64,000 bases of DNA from Gillisia limnaea DSM 15749 (GTDB lineage: Bacteria; Bacteroidota; Bacteroidia; Flavobacteriales; Flavobacteriaceae), in assembly GCF_000243235.1 (NCBI RefSeq), contig NZ_JH594606.1, forward strand, positions 3,367,609-3,431,608, given 5' to 3'. Position numbers and translations under genes: made by a program. Below are positions 44,484-54,699 of the stretch, piece by piece; the stretch's first letter is position 1; each line of letters opens with the position of its first letter. A model generated the notes under the pieces. The model was given only the letters and a program-made list of their open reading frames with translations, was not told the DNA's origin and ran no database searches.

Positions 44484-44560
44484 GAGTTTTGAAAAACCTT
44501 AATGAAAAGGTGCTTATAAAAATGGGAGTTTGGAAACGGAAAATACCTTTTAACCAAAAA

Positions 44561-44592
44561 AACACCACCCGATATCCGGATGGCGTTTTTTA
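44561..44592. terminator. Terminator between the PAS-like gene and dnaN
   Basis: ACACCACCC and GGATGGCGT form an imperfect stem around a 7-nt loop, with an A-run before and a T-run after, so it can serve the convergent genes on both strands. Confidence 0.6.
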
Positions 44593-44602
44593 ATTTTTTA
44601 TT

Positions 44603-44625
44603 CCCCCTTTGGGGGTTAGGGGGCC
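44603..44625. repeat. Dispersed short repeat directly after dnaN
   Basis: CCCCCTTTGGGGGTTAGGGG with three further bases begins a few bases after the dnaN stop on the reverse strand. CCCCC/GGGGG can form a hairpin. The same element, with two differences, is inside mnmE at 35106-35127. Confidence 0.6.
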
Positions 44626-44626
44626 T

Positions 44627-45745
44627 TTAGTTATTCAACATCACCGGCATAACCAGCATTGTGATTTTTTCACCTTCATCAAGTCCGTCTACAGGCGTCA
44701 AAATGCCCGCGCGGTTAGGAAGGCTCATTTCCAGCTGAACTTCGTTTGCATTTAGGTTATTCAGCATCTCGGTTAAGAAACGGGAATTAAACCCTATTTG
44801 CATATCGTCACCCTGGTAAGAACAGGTAAGGCGTTCCTCCGCTTTGTTGCTGTAATCGATATCTTCAGCAGAAATATTTAATTCGGCTCCGGCAATCTTT
44901 AAGCGCACCTGATGGGTGGTTTTATTCGAGAAAATAGAAACTCTTCTTACAGAGCTTAAAAACTGGCTCCGGTCAATAACAAGTTTATTCGGATTTTCTT
45001 TTGGGATTACCGCTTCATAATTTGGATATTTTCCGTCTATCAATCTACAGATAAGCGTGGTATCTTCAAAAGTGAATTTGGCGTTGGACTCGTTGTACTC
45101 AATAAGCACATCGGTTTCACTTCCTGCCAGGATTCCTTTAAGCAATGTTAAAGGTTTTTTAGGCATAATAAACTCTGAAGCCTGGGAGGCAGAAACATCC
45201 TCCCGGGAATATTTTACAAGTTTATGAGCATCGGTAGCTACAAAGGTTAAACCTTCTGTAGAGAACTGGAAGAAAACCCCGCTCATCACAGGTCTAAGGT
45301 CATCGTTACCGGAAGCAAAAATGGTTTTGCTTATAGCCGTTGCCAAAACATCTCCCTGGATAATGGTGCTGCTGGCTTCTTTGAGTTCTACAGCTTTTGG
45401 GAATTCATCGCCATTGGCATAGGCCAGGGCATATTTTCCGTGATTGGAACTAAGTTCTATAGTGTGATTATCCTCAACAACAAACGTAAGAGGCTGCTCC
45501 GGAAAGGTTTTTAGTGTTTCCAAAAGCAAACGCGCAGGAACTGCAATAGCGCCTTCAGAATCCGATTCAACTTTTAATTTGGCAGACATGGTCGTCTCCA
45601 AATCGGAAGCAGAAACCCTTAGCTCATCCTGTTTAAGTTCGAATAAAAAATTATCTAAAATAGGCAGTGTGTTATTATTGTTAATAACCCCTCCTAATAT
45701 TTGTAGCTGTTTCAGCAAGTAAGTACTGGATACAATAAATTTCAT
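44627..45745 (-). CDS. dnaN: DNA polymerase III beta subunit (sliding clamp)
   Basis: This 372-residue protein has the normal clamp length and three repeated domains. It begins MKFIVSSTYLLKQLQILGGV, shows domain 1 features (NTLPILDNFLFEL), the central LRPVMSGVFFQF and FVATDAHKLV, and ends with YQGDDMQIGFNSRFLTEML and the C-terminal binding-pocket residues ITMLVMPVMLNN. It forms the ring that holds the replicative polymerase on DNA. It is monocistronic here, with a 190-base spacer to gldG and no neighbouring dnaA or recF, as is usual in Flavobacteriaceae. Confidence 0.98.
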   Translation of the reverse strand: MKFIVSSTYLLKQLQILGGVINNNNTLPILDNFLFELKQDELRVSASDLETTMSAKLKVESDSEGAIAVPARLLLETLKTFPEQPLTFVVEDNHTIELSSNHGKYALAYANGDEFPKAVELKEASSTIIQGDVLATAISKTIFASGNDDLRPVMSGVFFQFSTEGLTFVATDAHKLVKYSREDVSASQASEFIMPKKPLTLLKGILAGSETDVLIEYNESNAKFTFEDTTLICRLIDGKYPNYEAVIPKENPNKLVIDRSQFLSSVRRVSIFSNKTTHQVRLKIAGAELNISAEDIDYSNKAEERLTCSYQGDDMQIGFNSRFLTEMLNNLNANEVQLEMSLPNRAGILTPVDGLDEGEKITMLVMPVMLNN

Positions 45746-45939
45746 GGACGTATCGATTAATTTGAATCAATACAAATATATCCTAATCCTTCAAAAATAT
45801 AAGTACATATGGAGATATTTTATTAACATGAAAATCAATTCAAACTATTTTATTTTATTGATATTCAGTAAGTTAGTATTTATAGAAAAGTAATAATTGT
45901 TGATATTTATTTTAGCGGAAGATATGTAGGTGAAACCAC

Positions 45940-47613
45940 TTAATTTTTTTGATACCGTTTTTTTCTAAAATAATTAAAGCCGAAGGCGGCCATAAGTAAT
46001 ACCAAGACAGGAATGCCAAGATTGATTAACTGCCATTTCTCACGTTCGCTAACTGCCTTTTCGGTATTTAAAAATGCGATGTTTACCTCTTTTGCCCGAA
46101 TATCTATCAATCCAGAATCGTCTAAAAGGTAGTTCACAGCATTCAGCAAAAATTCTTTATTGCCATAGGTAGTTCCTGAGTAGCGTTCAAATCCTAGTTC
46201 TAGCGGTTCCCCTTGTTTTAATTGATTTTTAATCACATCCCCATCTGAAATAACGATCATTTGGGTTGTTGCGCTACTGTCTAATGGTTTTTCGATCTCA
46301 AAGGGTTTTATCCTGTTTTTGTAAGCAGATTTAAAGTTGCCTTCCAGTAAAACTGCCAAAGGTTGTTCCCCGGCCGTATAGGAAGATACATCGGGTTTTG
46401 AATCCAGCATCGCCAGGCTTATTTCCCTTGGGGTTCCTTCGAGTTTGGAACGGGGTGAGCTGGTTAACAATACCGTTTTGCTAAGATTGCTTTTTAAAAT
46501 ATCGATAGGATTTGCCCAGTCAAATTTTACCGCCTCAAGATTGTTGATAATAGGGTGGGAGTTTGGGCTGGTAGTTAAGGGGCTGTAAAACCAGGGATAG
46601 GGCGTGAATTGTGTTTCATTCCCTCTTCCGGTTGCCAGGATTAGCGGTGCCGAATAAATATCATTAACCAAAACCGGGTTTATCCGGATGCCATAGGAAA
46701 AGAACATATCTCCCAGGTTTAGATCCCGGGGAATGGCAAATGCGCTACCGCTCACATTGAAAAGGCTATCGGTTTCCATGGCCACATTTTCTAGTAGCCA
46801 CAGCGCTTTTCCACCTTGCATAAGGTATTGGTCCAGCAGGAATTTCTCCTCTTCAGAATAGGGCTGGGTTGGTTTTGCTTCGATAATCAAATCAAATTCC
46901 CGAAGATCATTTAATGTTTTTTGTGGATTTGCGGAGGTAGAGTCCAGGGTAAAAGGCGCAACAAAATAATACTGCTGAATGCTTTGAATAAAATCAGCCA
47001 GATTTGCATCGGGGAGCTCTCCGTTCCCGCGCATAACTGCAATTTTCTTTTTTCGTTCCCTAACCAAACGACTTATGGCATCGGCAAATGAATACTCCAG
47101 TTGTTGTACAGAATTGTTTACCCGTTCTTCATCTGTCGCCCCCAATGTATTCTTCAGTAAAGGGATTTTAATGGTTTCATCGTTGAAATTTGCAAGCGCC
47201 CAGGGGAAAATGAGCATTTCACTGGCCTTTCCATTTTCCATAACGCTTAGGCGTGCGGGGGTCATTCCAAGGGAATAGAATTCTTCGGCAATAGCATTGG
47301 CATCATCGCCTTCGGCCAAAGGGTCTATAAAATTGAACCTGATATTGGGATTATAGGAAACTACTTCTTCCAGAAATTGTCTTGTTTCATTTTGAAGTCT
47401 TCTAAATTCCGGAGGGAAACTCCCTTTCATAAAAACATCGATGATAAGCGGAGCTTCTACCTTACCTATAATTTCTTTTGCCGCCGGTGAGAGCGTATAG
47501 CGGTTATCCTGGGTCAAATCAAACCGTTGATGGTACTGTGATGCGAGCAGGTTTATAAGCACCAGGGAAGCGATGAGAAAAACAAGGTATTTATATTTGA
47601 GAAGTTGTTTCAA
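45940..47613 (-). CDS. gldG: Gliding-motility ABC transporter component GldG
   Basis: This 557-residue protein has an N-terminal membrane anchor (YLVFLIASLVLINLLA), a large periplasmic ABC-type uncharacterised domain (DLTQDNRYTLSPAAKEII, then KKKIAVMRGNGELP) and a C-terminal helix (LINLGIPVLVLLMAAFGFNY). It is typical of GldG. With GldF and the ATPase GldA, it makes an ABC transporter needed for gliding in some Flavobacteria. It starts one base after the gldF stop, so the two are co-translated. gldA is not in the window, as usual. Confidence 0.95.
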   Translation of the reverse strand: MKQLLKYKYLVFLIASLVLINLLASQYHQRFDLTQDNRYTLSPAAKEIIGKVEAPLIIDVFMKGSFPPEFRRLQNETRQFLEEVVSYNPNIRFNFIDPLAEGDDANAIAEEFYSLGMTPARLSVMENGKASEMLIFPWALANFNDETIKIPLLKNTLGATDEERVNNSVQQLEYSFADAISRLVRERKKKIAVMRGNGELPDANLADFIQSIQQYYFVAPFTLDSTSANPQKTLNDLREFDLIIEAKPTQPYSEEEKFLLDQYLMQGGKALWLLENVAMETDSLFNVSGSAFAIPRDLNLGDMFFSYGIRINPVLVNDIYSAPLILATGRGNETQFTPYPWFYSPLTTSPNSHPIINNLEAVKFDWANPIDILKSNLSKTVLLTSSPRSKLEGTPREISLAMLDSKPDVSSYTAGEQPLAVLLEGNFKSAYKNRIKPFEIEKPLDSSATTQMIVISDGDVIKNQLKQGEPLELGFERYSGTTYGNKEFLLNAVNYLLDDSGLIDIRAKEVNIAFLNTEKAVSEREKWQLINLGIPVLVLLMAAFGFNYFRKKRYQKN

Positions 47614-47614
47614 A

Positions 47615-48349
47615 TCAGTTCTTATTTTTTTGAGAAGCGATCTTGTAATAGGTCAGGAACAGGAATAAACAAACCAAACTTAAAAAATAAATGAGATCCC
47701 GGGTATCGACCACACCCCGACTCATGCTTTTATAGTGGTAACTCATTCCCAGGTATTCTATGCCGTAGGAGGAATCAAAAAGCTGATAATCTGTTAGGCC
47801 TTCAAAAGCAAAAAACACAAGAAAACATAAAAATACAGCGATAATAAAAGCGGTGATCTGGTTGGAAGATAAGGCCGATGAAAATATTCCAATAGAGGTA
47901 TAAGATGCAGCCAGTAGGATCAATCCAAGATAAGAGCCCAGCAATGCTCCCAAATCAAGGTTTCCAACCGGGTCACCTAATTGATAGATAGTGACTACGT
48001 ATAAAACAGAGGGAATAAGAGCGATTAATGTTAAAAGGAAAGCACCTAAAAATTTCCCCCAAACCAGGTTCCATTTCCCAATGGGTTTTGTGAGCAACAA
48101 TTCCATGGTTCCCTGTTTGTTTTCTTCTGAAAAACTCTTCATACAGATCGCCGGAATAAGAAAGATAAAGATCCAGGGAGCCAGATTAAAAAACGGACCA
48201 AGATCCGCAAAACCGTTATCCAGTATATTATAAGTGCCGCTGAAAACGAATAGAAACAACCCACTTACCACCAAAAATATTCCAACCACCAGATATCCCA
48301 TAGTGGTTGAGAAAAATGACTGAATTTCTTTTTTTAAAATTGCTGTCAA
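47615..48349 (-). CDS. gldF: Gliding-motility ABC transporter permease GldF
   Basis: This 244-residue ABC-2 type permease has six predicted membrane helices. MTAILKKEIQSFFSTTMGYL is the typical beginning of GldF, and CMKSFSEENKQGTMELLLTK is the ABC-2 family coupling motif. Its size is normal. It precedes gldG in one operon, and the motility ATPase GldA would act with it. Confidence 0.95.
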   Translation of the reverse strand: MTAILKKEIQSFFSTTMGYLVVGIFLVVSGLFLFVFSGTYNILDNGFADLGPFFNLAPWIFIFLIPAICMKSFSEENKQGTMELLLTKPIGKWNLVWGKFLGAFLLTLIALIPSVLYVVTIYQLGDPVGNLDLGALLGSYLGLILLAASYTSIGIFSSALSSNQITAFIIAVFLCFLVFFAFEGLTDYQLFDSSYGIEYLGMSYHYKSMSRGVVDTRDLIYFLSLVCLFLFLTYYKIASQKNKN

Positions 48350-48394
48350 ACTGGATTAAGTTTAAAGTTCAAAGTTTCGGATTTCAAAAAAAAA

Positions 48395-48718
48395 TTATAG
48401 CGCAGGCTTTTTATTTTGTGCTTCAGCTATTTTATTAACACTCCAGGCTTCCGGTTTTTGGTTGAAATAGAGCTTGGTATTTGCCCATAACCCCTTAAAA
48501 AGATTAGAATTCCTGTAGTTTTCCAGCGCCTCCTCATCTTCCCAGTAACTATACGTAAAAAACTGATTTGTATTGTTTTTATCCCTGTAAAGTTCCAGAA
48601 ATTGACATCCTTCAAAATTCCTGATCTTAGCTTTATTCGCTTCAAAATTTTCTAAAAAGGCATCTATATTTTCAGGGTTAAAACCCATTTTTACGATTCT
48701 AATAAACATTTCATTCAA
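48395..48718 (-). CDS. Antibiotic biosynthesis monooxygenase (ABM) family protein
   Basis: This 107-residue protein has the ferredoxin-like ABM fold: IRIVKMGFNPENIDAFLENF, GCQFLELYRDKNN, FFTYSYWEDEEALENYRNS, and LWANTKLYFNQKPEAWSV. Flavobacterial members are small cytoplasmic dimers of unknown substrate, named after quinone-forming oxygenases or heme-degrading relatives. Its start overlaps the end of the SAM hydroxide adenosyltransferase gene by 8 bases, so both are probably one message. Confidence 0.85.
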   Translation of the reverse strand: MNEMFIRIVKMGFNPENIDAFLENFEANKAKIRNFEGCQFLELYRDKNNTNQFFTYSYWEDEEALENYRNSNLFKGLWANTKLYFNQKPEAWSVNKIAEAQNKKPAL

Positions 48719-49541
48719 ATTTTATGGTGATAGTATCCCTTAATTCCAATCCAAATAGGGTGGAAGCACTTCCTACAGTACTGGGATTGCTTTTGTAAAT
48801 GGCTAACTCAATATAATTGGCTGAATTGAAAATAGCCAGTTTTTTACCATCTTCTTCGCGTTTTTCCTTTTCTACCTTAAAGTTAATAGCATCGCTATAG
48901 GTTTCAAAAATTTCTGTAAACCTTGCAGTGCGGGCCGTAATGGTATAGGAACGGCCTTTTCCGGTATTGTCAAATAGTTTGCGTGAAATATTGGTAACTA
49001 CATTCCCGTAGTTGTCAATATACAAAACATGGCCAATGATCTGGTTTTTATCAACATTTAGAGAAGGTTCTACTTCTTTTAAATATTTAAGGTTCTCAAT
49101 GGTTTTTCCAACCACTTCCAAAGTTCCGCCGCGGGCTAGGTGACAGGCAACCCTTACAAAAACATCCAACACTGGAAAATTTGTTTCAACGGTATTATGA
49201 ATATTGATCTCTACGATCTTATCGGGTTTTATTTCTGAAGCGATTAAAGAAAGAATGCCATTATTGGCACAAATAAAATAATGTCCATCCAATAAAACTG
49301 CAAGATGTTTATTTTCTGGTGTGAGTTCAGAATCAATTCCTATGATATGGATACTGCCTTTAGGGAAACATTTGTAAGCGTTTTTAATTATATAAGAAGC
49401 CTCCGTAATATGAAAAGGCGAAACAGAATGCGAAATATCCACAATTCTAACATCTTCTATTTCAGAATAAATAGTTCCTTTAACGGCTCCTACAAAGTGA
49501 TCTTTCTCCCCAAAATCGGTCGTTAAAGTGATGATGGCCAT
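48711..49541 (-). CDS. SAM hydroxide adenosyltransferase (DUF62 family)
   Basis: This 276-residue enzyme has the family signature ITLTTDFGEKDHFVGAVKG at the start, VDISHSVSPFHITEASYI, and FICANNGILSLI. It also has the C-terminal barrel part with IDNYGNVVTNIS. Members hydrolyse S-adenosylmethionine to adenosine and methionine and are related to fluorinases and chlorinases; absence of the halogenase-specific features supports the hydroxide type. It is divergent from phoH, with 208 bases between them, and overlaps the ABM gene. Confidence 0.92.
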   Translation of the reverse strand: MAIITLTTDFGEKDHFVGAVKGTIYSEIEDVRIVDISHSVSPFHITEASYIIKNAYKCFPKGSIHIIGIDSELTPENKHLAVLLDGHYFICANNGILSLIASEIKPDKIVEINIHNTVETNFPVLDVFVRVACHLARGGTLEVVGKTIENLKYLKEVEPSLNVDKNQIIGHVLYIDNYGNVVTNISRKLFDNTGKGRSYTITARTARFTEIFETYSDAINFKVEKEKREEDGKKLAIFNSANYIELAIYKSNPSTVGSASTLFGLELRDTITIKFE

Positions 49542-49681
49542 AGGCGATTATTAATAATTTTTGAGGTTGGTAAGTTGTTATTTTATGTAAGTTTGTACTA
49601 CAGGCGAAGATAAATTTATTTCCTCCTTTCCTGTCACATTTAATAGAAATTTATACCAATTGGTTAATAACAAAATTAGAA

Positions 49682-49715
49682 TTTGTAGCAGGTTTAAACA
49701 AATTTAATATCTTTA
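49682..49715 (+). promoter_or_regulatory. Candidate phoH promoter
   Basis: TTTG at 49682-49685 and TATCTTTA at 49708-49715, a Bacteroidota -7 box with one difference, are 22 bases apart and end 35 bases before the phoH start. Confidence 0.45.
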
Positions 49716-49749
49716 AGAAAAGAAAAATTAATTCTAAACCAAACTCCTT

Positions 49750-50703
49750 TTGAACGAAATCATCATTGAACTTTCCGAAATTAGCCCGCGAGAATTTTTT
49801 GGGCAACAAAATGAAAACATAGAACTTCTTAAGAAGTATTTTCCAAAACTAAAGATCGTAGCCAGGGGTAACAGGATTACTGCATATGGGGATGAAGAAT
49901 TGCTGGAAGAATTTGACCGGCGGTTTAATATGATTCTGGATCATTTTGCCAAATACAATAAGCTGGATGAAAATATGATTGAACGGGTTTTGAGCAGCGA
50001 CAAAAAGGAGGATTATTCCACCTCTGTACAAAGCGGGGAAATCCTTGTTCATGGGGTAGGAGGTAAAGCTATAAAAGCGCAAACTGCTAATCAGCGCAAG
50101 TTGGTGGAATTGATGAGTAAAAATGATATGGTATTTGCCATAGGACCTGCAGGAACAGGAAAAACTTATACCGCAGTTGCCCTTGCGGTTAAAGCATTGA
50201 AGGAAAAACAGGTAAAAAGAATTATTTTAACCAGGCCAGCTGTGGAAGCAGGTGAAAATCTGGGGTTTTTACCCGGGGATCTTAAAGAAAAACTGGATCC
50301 ATATATGCAACCTTTATATGATGCTTTACGGGATATGATCCCTCATGAAAAACTGGAGCTGTATATTGAAAAAGGAGTGATACAAATTGCCCCTTTAGCT
50401 TTTATGAGAGGACGTACTTTAGATAACGCCTTTGTTATCCTCGATGAAGGACAAAATACCACGCATTCCCAAATGAAGATGTTCCTTACCAGAATGGGGA
50501 AAAGTGCCAAATTTATAATTAATGGGGATCCCGGACAAATAGATTTGCCAAGACGTGTTATTTCAGGTTTAAAAGAGGCTTTGTTGGTTCTTAAAGATGT
50601 TGAAGGAATTGGAGTGGTTTACCTGGATGACAAGGATGTGATACGTCACAAGCTTGTGAAAAGTATAATTTCTGCATATAAGGAAATTGAGCACGCAGAT
50701 TAA
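49750..50703 (+). CDS. phoH: PhoH-family P-loop ATPase
   Basis: 317 residues starting at TTG 49750 (reading NEIIIELSEISPREFFGQQN), which matches the usual N-terminus of flavobacterial PhoH; no ATG fits as well. Domains: an N-terminal KH-like part (PKLKIVARGNRITAYG), then the PhoH ATPase with AIGPAGTGKTYTAVALAV, RPAVEAGENLGFLPGDLKEK, Walker B NAFVILDEGQNTTHSQMKMF, and INGDPGQIDLP. PhoH proteins are SF1-related ATPases linked to RNA metabolism and ribosome maturation. Single gene. Confidence 0.95.
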   Translation: MNEIIIELSEISPREFFGQQNENIELLKKYFPKLKIVARGNRITAYGDEELLEEFDRRFNMILDHFAKYNKLDENMIERVLSSDKKEDYSTSVQSGEILVHGVGGKAIKAQTANQRKLVELMSKNDMVFAIGPAGTGKTYTAVALAVKALKEKQVKRIILTRPAVEAGENLGFLPGDLKEKLDPYMQPLYDALRDMIPHEKLELYIEKGVIQIAPLAFMRGRTLDNAFVILDEGQNTTHSQMKMFLTRMGKSAKFIINGDPGQIDLPRRVISGLKEALLVLKDVEGIGVVYLDDKDVIRHKLVKSIISAYKEIEHAD

Positions 50704-50838
50704 TATAGACCAATAGCTTCTAAAAAAACTATAAAATTTCAGAAAGAGAAGATTTTTAATTTTCAGACCTACATTTCGATCATTCCTTTAGAGAAACTTA
50801 TTAGGTAATTAAACCCACTGTATGGATTAAAAATAATA

Positions 50839-51804
50839 TTGAAAAAAATGAAAAATACTATTACAGATACCAATTTTAATTTTCCCGGACAAAAATCGGT
50901 ATATAAAGGAAAAGTAAGAGAGGTATATGAACTTGAAGACGATGTGCTGGTGATGATAGCAACCGACAGGTTATCTGCTTTTGATGTGGTGATGCCAAAG
51001 GGAATCCCGTTTAAGGGACAAATCCTTAACCAGATTGCCACCAAAATGATGGATGAAACCAAAGACATTGTTCCAAACTGGTTAAAGGCAGCTCCGGATC
51101 CCAATGTGGCAATAGGAATAAAATGCGAGCCTTTTAAGGTTGAAATGGTTATCCGCGGATATATGTCCGGCCACGCAGCCAGGGAATATAAACTGGGAAA
51201 GAGAATATTGTGTGGGGTTCCAATGCCGGAAGGGATGAAGGAGAATGATAAATTCCCGGAACCAATTATCACTCCAGCAACCAAGGCTGAAATGGGGGAC
51301 CATGATGAAGATATCTCCAGAGAGCATATTTTAAAGCGCGGAATCGTTTCTGAAGCAGATTACAGTATTTTGGAAGATTATACCAGGAAACTATTTAAAA
51401 GGGGAACAGAAATCGCAGCCCGGCGAGGATTGATATTAGTGGATACAAAATATGAATTCGGTAAAACCCCGGATGGTAAGATTGTGCTCATCGATGAAAT
51501 TCATACCCCGGATTCTTCAAGGTATTTTTATGCCGAAGGTTATAAGGAACGTCAGGAAAAGGGAGAAACTCAAAAACAACTTTCCAAGGAGTTTGTAAGA
51601 CAATGGCTTATAGAAAAAGGTTTTCAAGGATTGGAAGGTCAAAAAGCACCCGTGATGAGCGACGATTATATACATACTGTTTCAGAACGATATATTGAAT
51701 TATATGAAAATATCACCGGTACACCTTTTGTCAAAGCCGATGTCACAAATATAGAAGACCGGATTGAGAGAAATATAACAGATTATTTAAAGTCACAAGC
51801 ATAG
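50839..51804 (+). CDS. purC: Phosphoribosylaminoimidazole-succinocarboxamide synthase
   Basis: This 321-residue enzyme makes SAICAR from CAIR and aspartate in purine synthesis. SAICAR synthetase motifs are present: [67 protein letters not shown] and [12 protein letters not shown]. It is longer than the about 240-residue E. coli PurC, as usual for the Bacteroidota/yeast-like form. The start at 50839 (MKKMKN) or the ATG nine bases later are both possible. It is single and convergent with the GH16 gene. Confidence 0.97.
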   Translation: MKKMKNTITDTNFNFPGQKSVYKGKVREVYELEDDVLVMIATDRLSAFDVVMPKGIPFKGQILNQIATKMMDETKDIVPNWLKAAPDPNVAIGIKCEPFKVEMVIRGYMSGHAAREYKLGKRILCGVPMPEGMKENDKFPEPIITPATKAEMGDHDEDISREHILKRGIVSEADYSILEDYTRKLFKRGTEIAARRGLILVDTKYEFGKTPDGKIVLIDEIHTPDSSRYFYAEGYKERQEKGETQKQLSKEFVRQWLIEKGFQGLEGQKAPVMSDDYIHTVSERYIELYENITGTPFVKADVTNIEDRIERNITDYLKSQA

Positions 51805-51810
51805 ATACTT

Positions 51811-52584
51811 TTATTCTTTAAGCTGATAAAAGCGCACATAATCCACATAAAACCGGGCCGGGAAGATAGTATCATCTATTTCTCCGGCCCATTTTCCTCC
51901 AAGTGCTAAGTTCAGGACCAAATAAAATGGTTTTCTGAAGATGTTTTTTCTTCCCCACCGGTTCGCATCATCAACCTCAAAATGGTGATACTTAATATCG
52001 TCAACAAAGAAATCTATTTGAGCACCGTCCCATTCTATACTATAGGTATGAAACCCATCTTTTGAAGGCGGTAGTAAGAAATTCTGGGATGCCGAATTCA
52101 TTTTAATATTATCGGTTTCCGGATAATGGATCGTCCCGTGAACCTCTCCAGGGGCCTTACCAACATACTCCATAATGTCTATTTCTCCGCAGGCAGGAAA
52201 CCCGTCTATATGATGATTTATACCAAGCATCCATATAGCGGGCCAGGTACCTTGACCTTCCGGAAGTTTTGCGCGAACTTCAATACGGCCATATCTAAAA
52301 TGTTTTTTGTTCAACGTGTTTATTCTGGCGGAGGTATAATCAGCATTGCCATAATCCTCTTTATAAGCTTCAAGGATGAGGTTTCCGTCTTCAATTCTGG
52401 CATTTTTGGTTCTTCCTGTGTAAAACTGCGCTTCATTGTTTTTGGCAAAGCCTTTTTCAAAATTCCAAACTTCAGTATTTAATTGTGATCCGTTAAATTC
52501 TTCAGACCATTTGAGTTCGTATTTTTGAGAGAAAAGCATCGCGGGAATTAAAAGGAAAATAATAATTTGAAATAAGTTCATCAA
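51811..52584 (-). CDS. GH16 family beta-glucanase (laminarinase type)
   Basis: This 257-residue secreted enzyme has a signal peptide (MMNLFQIIIFLLIPAMLFSQ) and a full GH16 jelly-roll domain. KWSEEFNGSQLNTEVWNFE is the typical beginning, and GEIDIMEYVG holds the catalytic E-x-D-x-x-E. FHTYSIEWDGAQIDFFVDD and LNLALGGKWAG follow. These are the features of endo-1,3-beta-glucanases; marine Flavobacteria use them to degrade laminarin. There is no lipobox, carbohydrate module or secretion tail. It is not in a visible polysaccharide utilisation locus, so the substrate remains inferred. Confidence 0.92.
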   Translation of the reverse strand: MMNLFQIIIFLLIPAMLFSQKYELKWSEEFNGSQLNTEVWNFEKGFAKNNEAQFYTGRTKNARIEDGNLILEAYKEDYGNADYTSARINTLNKKHFRYGRIEVRAKLPEGQGTWPAIWMLGINHHIDGFPACGEIDIMEYVGKAPGEVHGTIHYPETDNIKMNSASQNFLLPPSKDGFHTYSIEWDGAQIDFFVDDIKYHHFEVDDANRWGRKNIFRKPFYLVLNLALGGKWAGEIDDTIFPARFYVDYVRFYQLKE

Positions 52585-52713
52585 CCAGAAATTTAAACGA
52601 TCACGGGTCTAAAATTATACCAATAAAGCAATTTGAGTATTTTTTCTTAAAAAAAAGGATTTTAAACATCCGCTTTTTTTGCTATTCGATTTTGCTTTAT
52701 ATATTTTTAGTGA

Positions 52714-54639
52714 ATGAAAAACATACAAATAAAGACTTTTGCGGAATATAAGAAAGCATATAAAGAAAGTGTTGAAAACCCGGAAGTTTTTTGGGATAAG
52801 ATTGCAGGAGAATTTCTTTGGAAAAAGAAATGGGATAAAACCCTGGAATGGGATTTTAACAAGCCTGAAATAAAATGGTTTCCGGGAGGAAAACTCAATA
52901 TTACCGAAAATTGCCTGGATCGTCACCTGGAAACCATTGGTAATAAAACCGCCATCATTTGGGAGCCCAATGATCCTGATGAAGAATCCAGATACATTTC
53001 CTACAAGCAATTATTTGTAAAGGTTTCTCATTTCGCCAATGTCTTAAAGAATAATGGAATAAAAAAAGGGGATCGGGTTTGTCTATATATGCCTATGATC
53101 CCGGAATTGGCAATTGCAATGCTGGCTTGTGCCAGAATTGGTGCGGTACATTCCATTGTATTTGCAGGTTTTTCAAGTACCGCAATCGCAAACAGGATAA
53201 ATGATTCTAATTGTAAAATGCTAATTACCGCAAATCAGGTTTATAGAGGCTCAAAACCGGTAAACCTAAAAGAGATTTGTGATGAAGCGCTGGAAAAGAC
53301 GCCATCTATAGAAACAGTAATTGTCTATCGAAGAACTGTAGAAAATACCCCTATGAAAGCTGGTAGGGATAAATTTTGGTTTGATGAATTGGAAAAAGCT
53401 GAAAAAGAATGCCCGGCAGAGGAAATGGATGCAGAGGACCTTCTCTTTATATTGTACACCTCCGGATCTACAGGGAAGCCTAAAGGTATGGTGCATACTA
53501 CCGGGGGCTATATGGTTGGGACAACTTATACTTTCACCAATGTTTTTCAATACAATGCCGAAACTCCAAAGTCTTCTGATGTATATTGGTGCACTGCAGA
53601 TATTGGCTGGATTACAGGCCATTCTTATATCATCTATGGTCCCCTTGCAGCAGGAGCAACTACAGTGATGTTTGAGGGAATACCAAGTTTTCCCGATTCT
53701 GGCAGATTTTGGGAAATTGTAGAAAAATTAAAAGTCACTCATTTTTATACGGCTCCTACTGCAATAAGATCGCTGGCAAAGCACCCTATAAGTTTTGTTG
53801 AAAAACATGACCTTTCTTCCTTAAAAGTTTTAGGATCTGTGGGAGAACCTATTAATGAGGAAGCCTGGCACTGGTATAATGATAATATTGGCAAGGGTAA
53901 TTGTCCCATTGTAGATACCTGGTGGCAAACCGAAACAGGAGCTATAATGATCTCTCCACTTGCAGGAATTACCCCTACCAGGCCTACTTTTGCAACGCTT
54001 CCTTTACCCGGGGTACAACCGGCATTGATGGATGAAAATGGAGAAGAAATAACCAATGTTCATGAGAAAGCTGACGGAAGGCTGGCGATTAAATTTCCAT
54101 GGCCTTCTATGGCCCGAACAATTTATGGAGATCATGAGCGGTTTAAACAGGTATATTTTTCTGCTTACAAAAACATGTATTTCACAGGAGATGGTGCATA
54201 TAGGGATGCAACTGGGAATTATAGAATAACCGGCAGGGTGGATGATGTTGTAATTGTTTCTGGTCATAACCTGGGAACTGCTCCAATTGAAAATGCTATA
54301 AATGAACATCCTAAAGTAGCAGAAAGTGCAGTGGTTGGGTATCCCCATGATGTCAAAGGAAATGCATTATATGCCTATGTGATCTTGTATGATGATGTTG
54401 AACCTTCTGATGGGTTAAAAGAGGAAATAAAAAAGGAGGTTTCAAAAATTATTGGACCCATCGCGAAACCCGATAAAATACAATTCGTAAACAGTCTTCC
54501 AAAAACCAGAAGTGGTAAAATAATGAGAAGGATCTTAAGAAAAATCGCTTCTAATGATACTTCAAATTTAGGAGATACGTCCACTTTGTTAAATCCTGAA
54601 GTTGTAGACAGTATAATAAAGGATTCTAAAAATATTTAA
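52714..54639 (+). CDS. acs: Acetyl-CoA synthetase
   Basis: This 641-residue AMP-forming ligase activates acetate with ATP and CoA. The N-terminal region (FAEYKKAYKESVENPEVFW) is followed by the AMP-binding core YTSGSTGKPKGMVHTTGGY, WWQTETGAIM, YFTGDGAYRDATGNYRITGR, and the C-terminal TRSGKIMRRILRK with the regulatory Lys that is acetylated. The length is normal. It is a single gene in front of a TonB-dependent receptor, separated by about 90 bases and a hairpin. Confidence 0.96.
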   Translation: MKNIQIKTFAEYKKAYKESVENPEVFWDKIAGEFLWKKKWDKTLEWDFNKPEIKWFPGGKLNITENCLDRHLETIGNKTAIIWEPNDPDEESRYISYKQLFVKVSHFANVLKNNGIKKGDRVCLYMPMIPELAIAMLACARIGAVHSIVFAGFSSTAIANRINDSNCKMLITANQVYRGSKPVNLKEICDEALEKTPSIETVIVYRRTVENTPMKAGRDKFWFDELEKAEKECPAEEMDAEDLLFILYTSGSTGKPKGMVHTTGGYMVGTTYTFTNVFQYNAETPKSSDVYWCTADIGWITGHSYIIYGPLAAGATTVMFEGIPSFPDSGRFWEIVEKLKVTHFYTAPTAIRSLAKHPISFVEKHDLSSLKVLGSVGEPINEEAWHWYNDNIGKGNCPIVDTWWQTETGAIMISPLAGITPTRPTFATLPLPGVQPALMDENGEEITNVHEKADGRLAIKFPWPSMARTIYGDHERFKQVYFSAYKNMYFTGDGAYRDATGNYRITGRVDDVVIVSGHNLGTAPIENAINEHPKVAESAVVGYPHDVKGNALYAYVILYDDVEPSDGLKEEIKKEVSKIIGPIAKPDKIQFVNSLPKTRSGKIMRRILRKIASNDTSNLGDTSTLLNPEVVDSIIKDSKNI

Positions 54640-54699
54640 TTATTATTGGGAGGTAGCAAAAAAACACTGTTAAATTAAGTTAATAATTGATAAATAGCA

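Noticed and set aside
48427..48645. Alternative reverse-strand frame inside the ABM monooxygenase
   Set aside because: A shadow of the real gene in another frame, with no family features.
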